The translations under genes and the position numbers were made by a program. The notes beneath the pieces were generated by a model, which worked only from the letters and a program-made list of their open reading frames with translations, had not been told where the DNA came from and made no database searches. A stretch of 64,000 nucleotides of DNA from Amorphophallus konjac. Taxonomy: Eukaryota; Streptophyta; Magnoliopsida; Alismatales; Araceae. Where the stretch lies: NCBI GenBank assembly GCA_022559845.1, contig CM040125.1, forward strand, positions 204,268,102-204,332,101, written 5' to 3'. Shown here piece after piece: positions 10,801 to 21,135 of this stretch; the stretch's first letter is position 1, and each line of letters begins with the position of its first letter.

Positions 10801-11013
10801 GCCATGAGCCACTTTACACCACTGAATAGTCATTTCACACTGCTATACAGCCTGAAGAGGGGCGATCTCGCGCTACTCTTGAGCGGGGAAGAGGATGTCC
10901 ACGTACACTTGGAGTATGAACTGCAAGGGGGGAAACAAGTCAGAGGTGCCCAGAGATGGATCCCCAGGGAAAATCCTCCGATGCTTAAGTCAGCAAGAGT
11001 AGTAGAGCACTGG
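10801..11013. other. Unassigned segment between LTR fragment E and NA-A
   Basis: No repeat partner elsewhere in the window is seen for this segment. A 70-codon plus-strand frame (10804-11016) includes GDLALLLSGEEDVHVHLEYE, which I do not recognise and which has no start or splice evidence. It may be the U3 of E or older DNA into which NA-A inserted. The last five bases (ACTGG, 11009-11013) would be the left target-site copy of NA-A. Confidence 0.3.
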
Positions 11014-11939
11014 TGATGGGGGCATCCCTTGCCCCTCCACATTTTTTCGAAGCTCAGATGGATCAACGACATGCGCCATTGTGTTCTTCACATTTTTCTG
11101 AGTCTATCCATGTAATTTTTATATTTTATTTGAGTCATAAACCATGTAATTTTCCTTTTATTTGAGTCCAGTACCTAGGTATAAGGGTTATTTACCTAAG
11201 TTATGTGTCATTAGATTGTCTAGGCTGGTTAATGGGCCCAATTCAATGGGCTAGGCCCATGGGCGCCCCCACCTGGATAGAGATGGTCAATTGTTAGTTT
11301 GTCAGGGTCATTTTCATCATATGAAAAGTCCAGTCCCTATAAATACCCCCCTTCACCCCCTCATTTGTAATCTTTTGGTCAATCAAAAAAATTGAGTGCA
11401 TGTTAATGTAATTGGAGTGGATTCTCCATCTCTCTCTCTCACTCTAAGGGGTGGATTCCCCTCCCTCTCTTCCCTCTCTTATTTCTCTCTCTCAAAAGGG
11501 GGCCGCCCCCATTCTCTCTCCTCCCCTCCCAACCACTTCCTCTCTCCCCTCCCCCTCCATTAAAGCCACTCCAACTTCCCACAACCCCTCTCTTTACTCC
11601 ACCCCATCCCCAAGAGATACTCCTCCAATCCTTGCTCTACCATCCAACCACCAACTACCCTCTCCCCTTCCCCAAGCACCTCTCTAATCTCCCAAGGGGA
11701 GAATCCCATCTTCCCAAGCCCCCCTTTACCTTCTCCACACACCTCTTCCCATCCCCAAGACCAGAAATTAATCCCACCCTTAAACACATTTTCAAGTGCC
11801 CTTTCCCTCTCTCCCTTCCAACCCAAATTCGCAGCTCTCCCTCCCTCCACCTGCTAGACCCCCTTCCAGCCCCCATTCTCCCCCTCCCTCACCCTAGTTT
11901 GCCCCCTCCTAAACCCCCTCACAGCTAGGGGTTGCCCCT
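11014..11939 (+). mobile_element. 5' LTR of NA-A, first part (U3 and start of R)
   Basis: The LTR starts TGATGGGGGCATCCC. A TATA box (TATAAATA) is at 11338-11345, followed by a CT-rich leader. The segment stops at 11939, where SIR-Z is inserted, and continues at 24138. Its partner LTR at 37775-38693 runs through without the insertion. Pro-rich ORFs at 11451-11928 arise from the CT-rich leader and are not genes. Confidence 0.85.
11338..11345 (+). promoter_or_regulatory. TATA box of NA-A 5' LTR
   Basis: TATAAATA in the LTR, conserved at 38094-38101 in the 3' LTR, followed by CT-rich leader sequence. Confidence 0.6.
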
Positions 11940-12438
11940 AGTTGAACCCCTACCTTGTGGGTATACTAAATGGATTTTGATGATGACCAAACACTACATA
12001 TTTGTATGAATTGAAATTGAGTTGTTCTAACGTGAAAAGCTTTGGAAATGCACATCCTTGATGTAGTCTTGGAGCTTTTGGAGGTACAAGAGTAACTTCG
12101 TCTGGTAAGGCGTTTGAATTTAAATTTCAATGATAAATCTAATTCAGAATGTATGTCTTTACAGGGCAAGGAACGTGCCTAAGTGCTTAAGGAACTCAAG
12201 GATGGTTGGTGAGATCAACTTCAACTTATTGGCCCTTGATCGTGTTGTTTGAAGTTCATTATTTTGATCTCAAGGGTTAAATTGGTTTAGGTCTTATCTA
12301 AGTTTAAATGAATTGGATTTTCTTATTCTCGTCTTGGCAACATTCCCTTTAATGGTCAAAAACCCAACTTGAAACCCCTTGGTTGTTTCTTGCACTTCGT
12401 GTGTCCTTTTAATCCATTCTATGGAAGTTCTAGAACAA

Positions 12439-12640
12439 GGGTCGACCCATTGGGTTGACCCCTAGGTCCCCTGGTTTTGCAAACACATGAGCTTTTAAAC
12501 TCTAGCTGAAAGGGTCAACCCCTGGTCACTTTAATTTCCAACCCGTTCGGGAAACCCCCGAGGGTTGACCCCAAGGGTCGACCCATTGGTCCAGAACCCG
12601 TTTTAACTCTCCCGAGGGTCGACCCCAAGGGTAGACCCTT
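12439..12640 (+). repeat. Palindrome cluster (GGGTCGACCC) in U3 of SIR-Z
   Basis: Exact GGGTCGACCC copies are at 12439-12448, 12575-12584 and 12616-12625, with one-base variants (GGGTTGACCC, GGGTCAACCC, GGGTAGACCC) between them, often paired as palindrome-ATT-palindrome. The cluster lies upstream of the TATA box at 12769, so in U3. Confidence 0.85.
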
Positions 12641-12768
12641 TCAGTCTCGAACCCGAGCCATGAATTTTGACTTCCGTGGCATCGCACCGAAAGTCATCCC
12701 AACATCCCTAAAACATTCCTAAAATTATGGATCTGGTCTCTAGGCTGTCCCTGATCGTCCTATACCAA

Positions 12769-12774
12769 TATATA
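12769..12774 (+). promoter_or_regulatory. TATA box of SIR-Z 5' LTR
   Basis: CCAATATATACATA context, identical in the 3' LTR near 23300. It lies about 130 bp downstream of the palindrome cluster. Confidence 0.6.
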
Positions 12775-13303
12775 CATATCATTTGGGTGTAAACCCTAAG
12801 AGAGTCTTGGTGAGATCTGAAATTGGGCTTTCTCTCTAATCCTTGTGTGTGCAGGGTCGTAGCAGTAGCTCCAAGCTCCACTCCCACCTTGTTCTGAACC
12901 TGAAAGCGAAGGGAAGAAGCTTGAATAAGGCCTCAAGACCATCTACAACTGAAAACTGCGTCGGATATAAAGCTGCAACCTTTGTTCATGCGGCACTGCT
13001 TCATACTCCCTCCAAGATCGTTCTTCCACTTGCAGAAGTGCTGAACTACATCCAGAGAAGCGAAAGGGGGAGCTTCAACCACGACAAACATTTCTTCACT
13101 CTCCTTTTTTCTGAATCTTTTTGCTTGAGCTTGTGCATCTGTTGTAAATCTTAAATCAGATTCTTGTGTGTGGTGTTCGTGTTCGGAAACACGAACGTGT
13201 GTGTGTGTGTATGTTTGGCAGCCTAGATCGGGTGCCGTGTGTGTGTGTGTTTGCTATTCTACACAGCGTGTGTGTGTGGCTCACTTCATAGTGAAGTCTT
13301 AAT

Positions 13304-13361
13304 CCTCACGTGTGAGGGGTGGACGTAGGAGACACGACAGTGTACCCGAACCACCTAAAAA
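13304..13361 (+). other. Conserved copia LTR block with hairpin (SIR-Z 5' LTR)
   Basis: A stem CCTCAC-GTGAGG is followed by GGGTGGACGTAGG, a variable stretch and ACCACCTAAAAA. The same order occurs on the minus strand in E (10519-10580), X (39638-39694) and SIR-Y (47961-48019, 55716-55774), with different but still pairing stem bases. Confidence 0.8.
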
Positions 13362-13555
13362 CTTCGCATGTCACTTGTGGTGTGATTTTCTGCATTCTTT
13401 GTCGAGTGGGCTTTACGGTGAGTTGAGCGTACACCACCTCTATCATCAAGCACCTACCCTTATCCACACCCATTCACAAGTGTGATCATGTTCGAGTAAG
13501 GATTAGTGCTTGTATGTTTAATGAACTAGTTTTCACTTGGAAGTAATTTTTAATT

Positions 13556-13589
13556 GGCCAATCAATTCACCCCTCCGCTCTTGATTGCC
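13556..13589 (+). other. Terminal LTR stem-loop (SIR-Z)
   Basis: GGCCAATCA (13556-13564) pairs with TGATTGCC (13582-13589), one bulged base, around a loop beginning ATTCACCCCTCC. It ends 18 nt before the LTR terminus, as in the other copia LTRs of the window. Confidence 0.75.
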
Positions 13590-13609
13590 ACCATTCGGGT
13601 CTCAACAAT

Positions 13610-13621
13610 TGGTATCAGAGC
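13610..13621 (+). other. Primer binding site of SIR-Z
   Basis: TGGTATCAGAGC begins two bases after the LTR end, complementary to initiator methionine tRNA. Confidence 0.92.
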
Positions 13622-13672
13622 TTTGGTCTCTGTTTTACTCGACCACACGATCGAATAGCTAGATCTCTTTAG

Positions 13673-15442
13673 ATGGCAAACAAGGGGATGATGCCCGAAC
13701 GGCATTCGATTCAAAGGCCTCCTTTCTTTGATGGATCAAATTATCCTTATTAGAAAAACAAAATGTATGTTTTTCTACGATCCCAGGACTATGATCTGTG
13801 GCGTGTCATAAGTAAGGGTTCGTATGTCTTATCTGAGATAGAGGATGAGTGGGATGAAGAAGATATAAAGAAGTGTTCAGCAAATTTTAAAGCTATGAAT
13901 ATAATTCAGTGTGCCATTCATTCTATCGAATACTCACGCATTTCTATGTGTTCCTCTGTGCAGGAGATGTTGAACAAGTTACGCCTTATCTACGAAGGAA
14001 CGTCAGAAGTAATGGAAACCAAGGCGAACCTGCTAATCCCGGATTATGAGCTATTCATGATGAAACCAGGCAAGTCCATTTCTGATATGTTCGCAAGACT
14101 GACAGAAATAACAAATGGACTAAAGGGTCTAGGTAAAAAGTATTCAAACAAGGAGCTCTTCAGGAAAGTTCTAAGATCCCTGTCATCACAGTGGCATACA
14201 AAGGCCACTGTAATCGAGGATTCCAAGGATCCCAGCACTTTAACTTTGGACGAGTTGATAGGCTCCCTGATGACATATGGGATCAACATCAAAAGAAGCG
14301 AGGAGGACCACAAAAAGAAGAAGGTAGTCACACCTTTGGCCCTAAAAGTGAATCCACAAGATTCAGAGGGCAGTGACAATGATTCAACCGGCAACACTGA
14401 AGATGAAGAGCTGGTTGCCATGATTACAAGAAGGGCAAGAAGTTTCATCAAAAGGACTAGAAATTTCGGTGGTCAATTCAGAAAGGGACCAAGAAGGCAA
14501 GGTCCAAATAGAGGAGAAAGTAGCAAGAAAGAAGAAGTGATCTACTACGAATGCAAGAAACCCGGTCACATGCGGGGTGAGTGCCCTGATCTGATGAAGA
14601 AGCTGAAGAAAGGAAAATTCAAGAAGTCCAAGGCCATGGTGGCCACTTGGAGTGATGAAGATGAGGAAGAGTCCGGGAATGAAGATGGACTAGATGAGAT
14701 GGTCCAGAACCTATGCTTCATGGACAATGACGACGATGGAAATGAGGTAGATTCTGAAACTAAAACTCTTACTTGTGAATAATGGCAGATTGCCTATGAA
14801 TCCTTATATGAAAAATGTAAAAGGTTTAAATCTGAAAATAGAAATCTGAAAAAGAAAACTGATCATTGTGTGCATGCTGAAAAGTCCTGTGAAAAATGCC
14901 ATGACTTAAAATCAGAAAATGAACATTTGAAACATGAGAATGAAATTCTTACATCCAAAATTGAACTGTTTGAAGAAGAAATTTCATGCATGAGAGAAGA
15001 ACAATCCACACTACTTAAAATGCATGAAGATTTGATAAATAATGTGGAACAAGAAAAGCTTGAAAGCATTGCATGCAATCAAGCCAAAGAAAAGGATGAA
15101 AATCAGATTCAATCACAAATAGCTGAAATAAAAGAGTCGATGGATGCTCTTGCCATCCTTGAGAAATCAAAAACTCAAACAACTCAATGGGCCCCCAAAA
15201 GTTCATTTCCTTCCATACCAAAGACACATGTACATAATTCCTTTTTTAATGTAGGAAGGAGGATAAAAAGAGATAGAGCCATTACTTGTTTCTATTGTGG
15301 AAAGATGGGCCATGACATGTATGATTGCAGAATTCTGAAAATTGATGATGAAAATTTTGCTCGAACCAGAAATAGAAAATACATGCCTCATGTTTTTAAC
15401 CATCGTGGACCCAAGCTTGCTTGGGTACCAAAATCTGCATAA
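13673..15442 (+). pseudogene. SIR-Z gag (nucleocapsid-type precursor), two internal stops
   Basis: One frame from ATG 13673 to TAA 15442, broken by TAG at 13751 (codon 27) and TAA at 14780. The N-terminal part (MANKGMMPERHSIQRPPFFD...) and the long helical middle are the copia gag (UBN2-type) domain. The first zinc knuckle (YECKKPGHMRGEC region, near 14545) has lost its first cysteine. After the second stop comes an E/K-rich coiled coil (about 14790-15170), a second knuckle CFYCGKMGHDMYDC (about 15290) and the end PKLAWVPKSA. Gag packages element RNA into virus-like particles in the cytoplasm. A long coiled coil with two knuckles is typical of Sirevirus gag. The TAG at codon 27 fits a TGG-to-TAG transition. 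Confidence 0.9.
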
Positions 15443-18400
15443 GTACGTTTGTTGTGATTGCAGGTCTGGTTGAGAGCTCAAAGGAATAGGTGGTATTTGG
15501 ACAGTGGATGCTCTCGGCACATGACGGGAAATAAAGAATTGTTTGCGGACCTGCATGAAAAGGGTGGTGGAACAGTGGCATTTGGTGGTAATGATAAAGG
15601 CAAAATCATCAGAGAAGGTAAGATAGGTAAGAATCAAAATCATGCCATTAAGAATGTCTTGCTTGTGAAAGGTTTGCATTATAATCTTTTGAGTATAAGT
15701 CAACTTTGTGATAAAGGATGCAATGTGACTTTTGATTCTAACCATTGTACCGTTGTGAATAAAAATACTCATGAGATAAAGTCCATTGGTTTTAGGCATA
15801 ACAATGTATATATGATTGATTTCGATGAACCCTCTCATAAAAATATATGTTTGGTTGCAAGGAATAATGATGATGTTTGGCTTTGGCATCACCGACTTGG
15901 GCATGCTAGTTTTAATGTTTTGCTAAAACTGTCTCGAAATGATTTGGTAGTTGGATTGCCTAAGCTAAAGGTTACTGATGAAGGAGTCTGTGGGGCGTGC
16001 AGCATGGGTAAGCAAACAAGGACATCATTCAAGTGCAAGAATGATGTAACTACATCAAGGTCCCTTGAGTTAATCCACATTGACCTATTTGGACCAAGCA
16101 GAACACATAGCTTGGGTGATAAATTATATGGCTTTGTCATTATGGATGATTATTCAAGATTTTGTTGGGTTTACTTCCCTTCACATAAAAATGATGCCCT
16201 GATGGAGTTTGAAGCATTTTGCATGGTAGTTCAAAATGAAAAGGGGTGTTGCATCAAAGCCGTGCAGAGCGATCACGGTAAGGAATTTGATAACCATGAG
16301 TTCAGCAACTTTTGCAGGGCTCAAGGCTATACGCATGACTTCTCTGCACCAAGAACCCCCGAACAGAATTGTGTTATTGAAAGGAAGAACATGACGCTAA
16401 TTGAGATGGCAAGAACCATGCTAAACGAGAATAATTTGCCGAGGTACTTTTGGGCTGAAGCAGTGAACACTGCTTGCTACGTTGTCAATCGTGCTATGGT
16501 AAGACCACTGTTGAAGAAAACTTCATATGAGCTGTACTGAGATAAGAAGCCAAACATCTCCTATTTTAGACCGTTCGGTTCAGCTTGTTATATTCACAAC
16601 AATGGTAAGGTGGACCTGGCCAAATTTGACCCTAAAAGTGACAAAGGTATATTTCTTGGATACTCTCTTAGCTCAAGAGCCTATCAGGTGTACAACTTAA
16701 GAACTCTTGTAGTTGAGGAAAGTCCTCATGTTCTTATTGATGAATCATCTTCCAAAAACACCAATGAAAAATTTGATTTGTAGGACGAAGAGATGAATGA
16801 AGATGATACCGGGAAGGTGGAAGAAAGAACTGAGAAACAGAAAGAAGAAGAATCACAAGAAGATGATGAAAATCAGGAAGCTCGGGTTGAATAGTAGCTT
16901 CCAAGGCAATGAACTTTCGAAAAGGACCATCCGCAAGAGAATGTGATCGACAATGTTGAAGACGGAACAAGAACACGAGCCTCTTTTAGCGAAGTTGAAA
17001 ATCAGGACTATATTACTTTACTTTCCCAGTTTGAACCTCACTCTATAGAAGAGGGCTTGAAGGATGAATCATGGATCTTGGCCATGCAAGAAGAACTACA
17101 CCAGTTCCAAAGGAACAAAGTGTGGTTCCTCATGCCAAGCCCAAAAGGCCACTCTGTGATCTGAACCAAATGGATGTTTCGAAACAAAACAAATGATTAA
17201 GGAGTGGTAACTAGGAACAAGGCCAGGCTTGTAGCCAAAGGCTATAGCCAAGAATTAGGAATCGACTTTGATGAGTCTTTTGCTCCAGTAGCAAGACTCG
17301 AGGCAGTGAGAGTTATATTAGCATTTGCATGCTGTAACAACATTAGATTGTTTCAAATGGATGTTAAAAGTGCATTTTTGAATGGCTACATATAGGAGGA
17401 CATGTACGTGGAGCAACCGCCGGGGTTTGAGGACACGAAGCATCCAGACCATGTGTACAAGCTAGACAAGACACTCTACGGTCTGAAACAAGCACCCTGG
17501 GCATGGTATGAATGGTTAAGTGATTTCCTCATTCAAAATGGTTTCAAACGAGGTAATGTTGATCAAACCCTTTTCACAAAGTTGAATGGTAAGGAAATCT
17601 TAATTGTTCAAGTTTACGTAGATGATATTATTTTTGGCTCTACCAAAGATGCTCTCAGCAAAGACTTTGCCAAATTGATGCAAAGTGAGTTTGAAATGAG
17701 TCTTATGGGAGAATTGACATTCTTCTTAGGATTGCAGATCACACAGACGGCTGACGGTATGTTCATACATCATAAGAAGTATGTAATGGAGCTACTGAAA
17801 AAGTTCAATCTGACCTCTACCAAACCACAACCAACTCCCATGTCCACCTTAATAAAAATTGATCAAGATGAATCAGGTAAATCCGTGGACCAGAAACTCT
17901 TTAGAAGCATGATAGGCTCATTGCTATATTAACTGCCAATAGACCTGACATCCAATTTGATGTATGTTTGTGTGCTCGATTTCAATCAAACCCAAAGGAA
18001 TCACACATGTCGGCTGTTAAACGTATTTTCAGATATATTGCTAGTTCAGTTAATTTGGGATTGTGGTTTCCGCGTAATTTGTGTTTTGACTTAATTGCTT
18101 ATTCCGACGCTGATTATGCGGGTTGTAAGGTGGATCGGAAAAGCACCAGCGGGTACTGCCAGTTTCTTGGGGGATGCGTGGTCTCATGGGCCTCCAAGAA
18201 ATAAAACTCAGTGGCACTATCAACCGCCGAAGCCGAGGATGTGGTTGTCGGTAGCTGTGTTACCCAGGTGCTATGGATCCAATAACAAATGATTGACTAT
18301 GGCATGTCCTTCAAAAACACCTCAATCCTTTGTGATAACACATCAGCCATAAACTTGTCAAAGAACCCTATTCATCACTCTCGCACCAAGCATATTGAAA

Positions 18401-18570
18401 TTAGACATCATTTCATTAGGGATCATGTAAGCAAGGGTGATGTAGAAATCAGCTTTATTGAAACATATCGTCAAATTGCCGACATTTTCACCAAACCTCT
18501 TAGTGAAGAAAAATTCACAACATTTAGAAGAGAACTAGGGGTCTGTAGGATAGATGAGTCTGAATCATGA
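15443..18570 (+). pseudogene. SIR-Z pol: protease, integrase, reverse transcriptase, RNase H
   Basis: Same frame as gag up to 17932. Domains in order: protease (LDSGCSRHMTG, about 15500); GAG-pre-integrase and zinc-binding (WHHRLGH ... CGACSMGK, about 15880-16010); integrase core with all three acidic residues visible (HIDLFGP, QSDHGKEF, CVIERKN); reverse transcriptase ([13 protein letters not shown], then YVDDIIFG near 17620); and RNase H (YSDADYAG near 18105, LSTAEAE near 18220, end ADIFTKPL). In-frame stops include TGA 16538, TAG near 16781, a cluster near 16890, TGA near 17162, TAG near 17393 and TAA near 18202. A one-base loss near 17930 shifts the frame. Catalytic residues survive but the polyprotein cannot be made. 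Confidence 0.92.
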
Positions 18571-19475
18571 TCATGTGCGTCTATGTGTTTATAGGTTGTT
18601 GCATAACTTGCATTTGCATAAGTGTAATACATAACTGCATTTTCCTTTGCCATACATGTGCATTATGTTGTGTGAAAAACAAAAGAAAAACCAAATTGTG
18701 TGAACAATCATGTTGATGTGTTTCTGCATTTCTTCTATGTATATTGTATACACACATGTTTATTGCTATTTCTATTGCCGAAATCACCTTGGATATATTT
18801 ACATGCCAACAACGGAGTACAAACTGATCAAAATCTGAAATCCGGATCATTGGACCATAAACGTCAAATATAATCTTAGTCGTTTTCTCAAACATCTCCC
18901 CAATTGATTACAACCCTCATATTATTCAAAATTTCCTTAATTTCACCTAGTTTTTTTATCATTGGGGACTTGAGCCAATCTTTCCTTGGCCCTCCTAGTT
19001 CGTTTATCTTTAAAAGGTTGAAAACCATGGTATGGGTCGACCCCATGGGTCGACCCTCGTGTAACCCGGTTCTGTCCGGGGGTGGAGGGTACTGGGGTCG
19101 ACCCAATGGGTCGACCCGAACCGGCCGGGCGGACTCGTCGCGACCGCGTCGTCTGCAAATGGGGCTCCAACCCTAAGTTGGCCCCTCCCATGCTTATGAA
19201 ACCTCTCCTACCCCCTTTCAAGCTTAGCCACCACCCCTTGCAAGCCCTAAAAATCCATTCTTGGCTTTAAATCTCTCAAGCCCTAGCCGTGGTTCCTCCG
19301 GTGGCCACCCGCGCGCATCTCCTTCTTGCGACTCCAAGGGTCATTTTTTGATCTTTAATCCACCTGAGGTAAACTCTTTGTGAGTGTGGAGGATCTCTAA
19401 TCCATGTTTTAGTCTTCCAAGTTGAACCATCTCGTTCTATACCCCATCAAGTGATTCTTTCGATTTGTGTTCAAG
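18571..19475 (+). other. SIR-Z spacer between pol and extra ORF, with palindromes
   Basis: No coding sequence is credited here. Four exact GGGTCGACCC palindromes lie in two tight pairs (19034-19043 with 19047-19056; 19095-19104 with 19108-19117), the same motif as in the LTR U3. They are about 360 bp upstream of the ATG of the next ORF, so this may be an internal promoter region; that is inference. Confidence 0.6.
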
Positions 19476-19830
19476 ATGGCCCCAAGGAGACGCCCCTCTC
19501 GAAGAGGAGTTGCAACAAGCTCTACTAGGGAAGTTCATTCTAAATAGGCCACTCAAGCTGAAGCTCTTAGAGGCCACCCATCAGCCAGCAAGGTCATGGA
19601 TCAGAAAGTTCTCCATCTCTAGGCGGTCGATTTTGATAATCTAAGCCGCTATATTCCAAGCCTTGTCGATATTCTTTACAGTCAACCAAATCAGGATTTT
19701 TTCATGTCTGCACATCGCCGCATTTATCTAAATCTGGTGCATCAGTTTTATAGTAATTTGCCTATGGCCGGTGACACACCAATTACACAAGTGAATGGGA
19801 TTCAAGTTATCCTCTCACCGGAGCTTCTAA

Positions 19831-19845
19831 GTGCTGCTTTTAATT
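19831..19845. repeat. LINE target-site duplication, left copy (15 bp)
   Basis: GTGCTGCTTTTAATT, repeated with one difference (A for C) at 21121-21135. Confidence 0.9.
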
Positions 19846-20924
19846 AGGTTGACAGGTATAATCAGACGTCCGTGGGCTAAGCTTTGGCACTCAAGTATTG
19901 CCTCAAGGGCTGCTATTTTTTTCTGGAAGCTCCTTCATCGAGCAGTACCAGTGGACTGTAGGGTGACTGAATGTGGTATTCCTTTGGTTTCCAAATGTGT
20001 TTGTTGTAAATCTCCATCTCAAGAGGATCTAAATCATGTTTTTATTAAAAGTGAGCTGGCCGTAGATCTATGGAATTGGATTTCTCCACTGTTCAGTGCT
20101 AAGATCAATCTATGTGACCAATTAACCATCAGATGCTGGAATATCTTCGCTGGATCCAACTTGCAGTCAGCTTATAGCTACTCTAGTATGTATGCTACTA
20201 TATTGATTCTTTGGGAGATTTGGTGGGTTAGATGTGCCTTAAAATTTGAAGGTGTTGCACCTTGTGGAGACATCATTAAAAGGAAAGTGATTGCTACAAT
20301 CTCTTATGCCTTAAATAAACTGTCTTTTTCATCCATGATCTCAGCTGAACAGATGAACATCTTGGCGCATTTCTGACTATTCCCTAAAGTTCATACAAAG
20401 CGGTCTATTGCAGTTTTATGCAAATTAGCTCCCTCACAGTTTACTTTGCATGTGGATGGGGCATCTAAAGGAAACCCGGGGAGATGTGGGGGTGGTGGTT
20501 GTATTAAGATCATTATGGTAATATGATAATTTGTTTTGCTTTTAACTATGGGGAAGGAAGCAGCTTTTTAGCTGAAGCTAGGGCTCTCCATGATGGGTTG
20601 TCTTTAGTAGTTAATGGAGGCCTCCAGGTGGGAGCTATTTTCTCTGATTGTGCTCTTTTAGTAGCTGCTATCCGAAGGAAAGTGGCACCTAGCTGGCTAA
20701 TTTTACCTTGGTGGAAGAATATCCTTGACTTAATATCCAAATGTGGATGTTTGGTGCAGCATACATACAGGGAAGGCAATCAAGTTGCTGATGCCCTGGC
20801 CTCTTATGCATGTTCTACTCACATTAATAGCATTTTTACCAGTGTGCGGGATCTCCCTCAATTGGCAAGGGGAGCATTTAGACTGGATAATGGCGGATTG
20901 CCCACTATACGCAATTGTAATTAG
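19846..20924 (+). pseudogene. LINE ORF2 C-terminal end: zf-RVT and RNase H
   Basis: The first frame (to TGA 20376) reads LWHSSIASRAAIFFWKLLHR, then CVCCKSPSQEDLNHVFIKS, the zinc-binding reverse transcriptase zf-RVT module of plant non-LTR elements. After the stop, FTLHVDGASKGNPGRCGGGG (about 20440), FLAEARALHDGL (20565) and HTYREGNQVADALA (20765) are RNase H (RVT_3-type) motifs with the expected acidic residues. A stop (TGA 20376) and a frame change near 20520 break it. Endonuclease and polymerase domains are missing because of 5' truncation. Confidence 0.88.
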
Positions 20925-21120
20925 CCTATTGGCTTTATAGTTTTTGGTTTTTGGCTGTAGATATGGACAGGGGTATGCCCCGGAGAAGATGTATTCTTTC
21001 ATATAATCAATAAAATTCTTTGGTCACAGGATCGGTCTGGAGGAGTGAGAACATGTTCCCACCTTGGGGGAATGTGCATTCGACCAGATTTGATTCTGAT
21101 TGGCCGGTGTTGAAAAAAAA
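19846..21120 (+). mobile_element. 5'-truncated L1-type LINE inside SIR-Z
   Basis: 1275 bp flanked by 15-bp target duplications and ending in a short A tract (21113-21120). This is the hallmark of target-primed reverse transcription. Only the 3' end of ORF2 is present, as usual for 5'-truncated copies. It splits the extra ORF of SIR-Z. Confidence 0.93.
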
Positions 21121-21135
21121 GTGATGCTTTTAATT
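21121..21135. repeat. LINE target-site duplication, right copy (15 bp)
   Basis: GTGATGCTTTTAATT directly after the A tract; matches 19831-19845 with one change. Confidence 0.9.

Larger units (their letters stand above)
11940..13607 (+). mobile_element. 5' LTR of SIR-Z
   Basis: Starts AGTTGAACCCC (first base changed from the T seen in the 3' LTR) and ends GGGTCTCAACA before the primer binding site. It holds a cluster of GGGTCGACCC palindromes (12439-12640), a TATA box, GT microsatellites, hairpins TTCGTGTT/AACACGAA around 13166-13187 and ACTTCA/TGAAGT around 13282-13297, the conserved copia block (13304-13361) and the terminal stem-loop (13556-13589). It lacks about 40 bp of the palindrome cluster present in the other LTR. 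The 103-codon ORF at 12843 recurs in the 3' LTR only because LTRs are duplicates. Confidence 0.92.

Noticed and set aside
12843..13154. 103-codon ORF conserved at 23373-23585
   Set aside because: Conservation is due to LTR duplication; the second copy has an earlier stop and the region is LTR leader.
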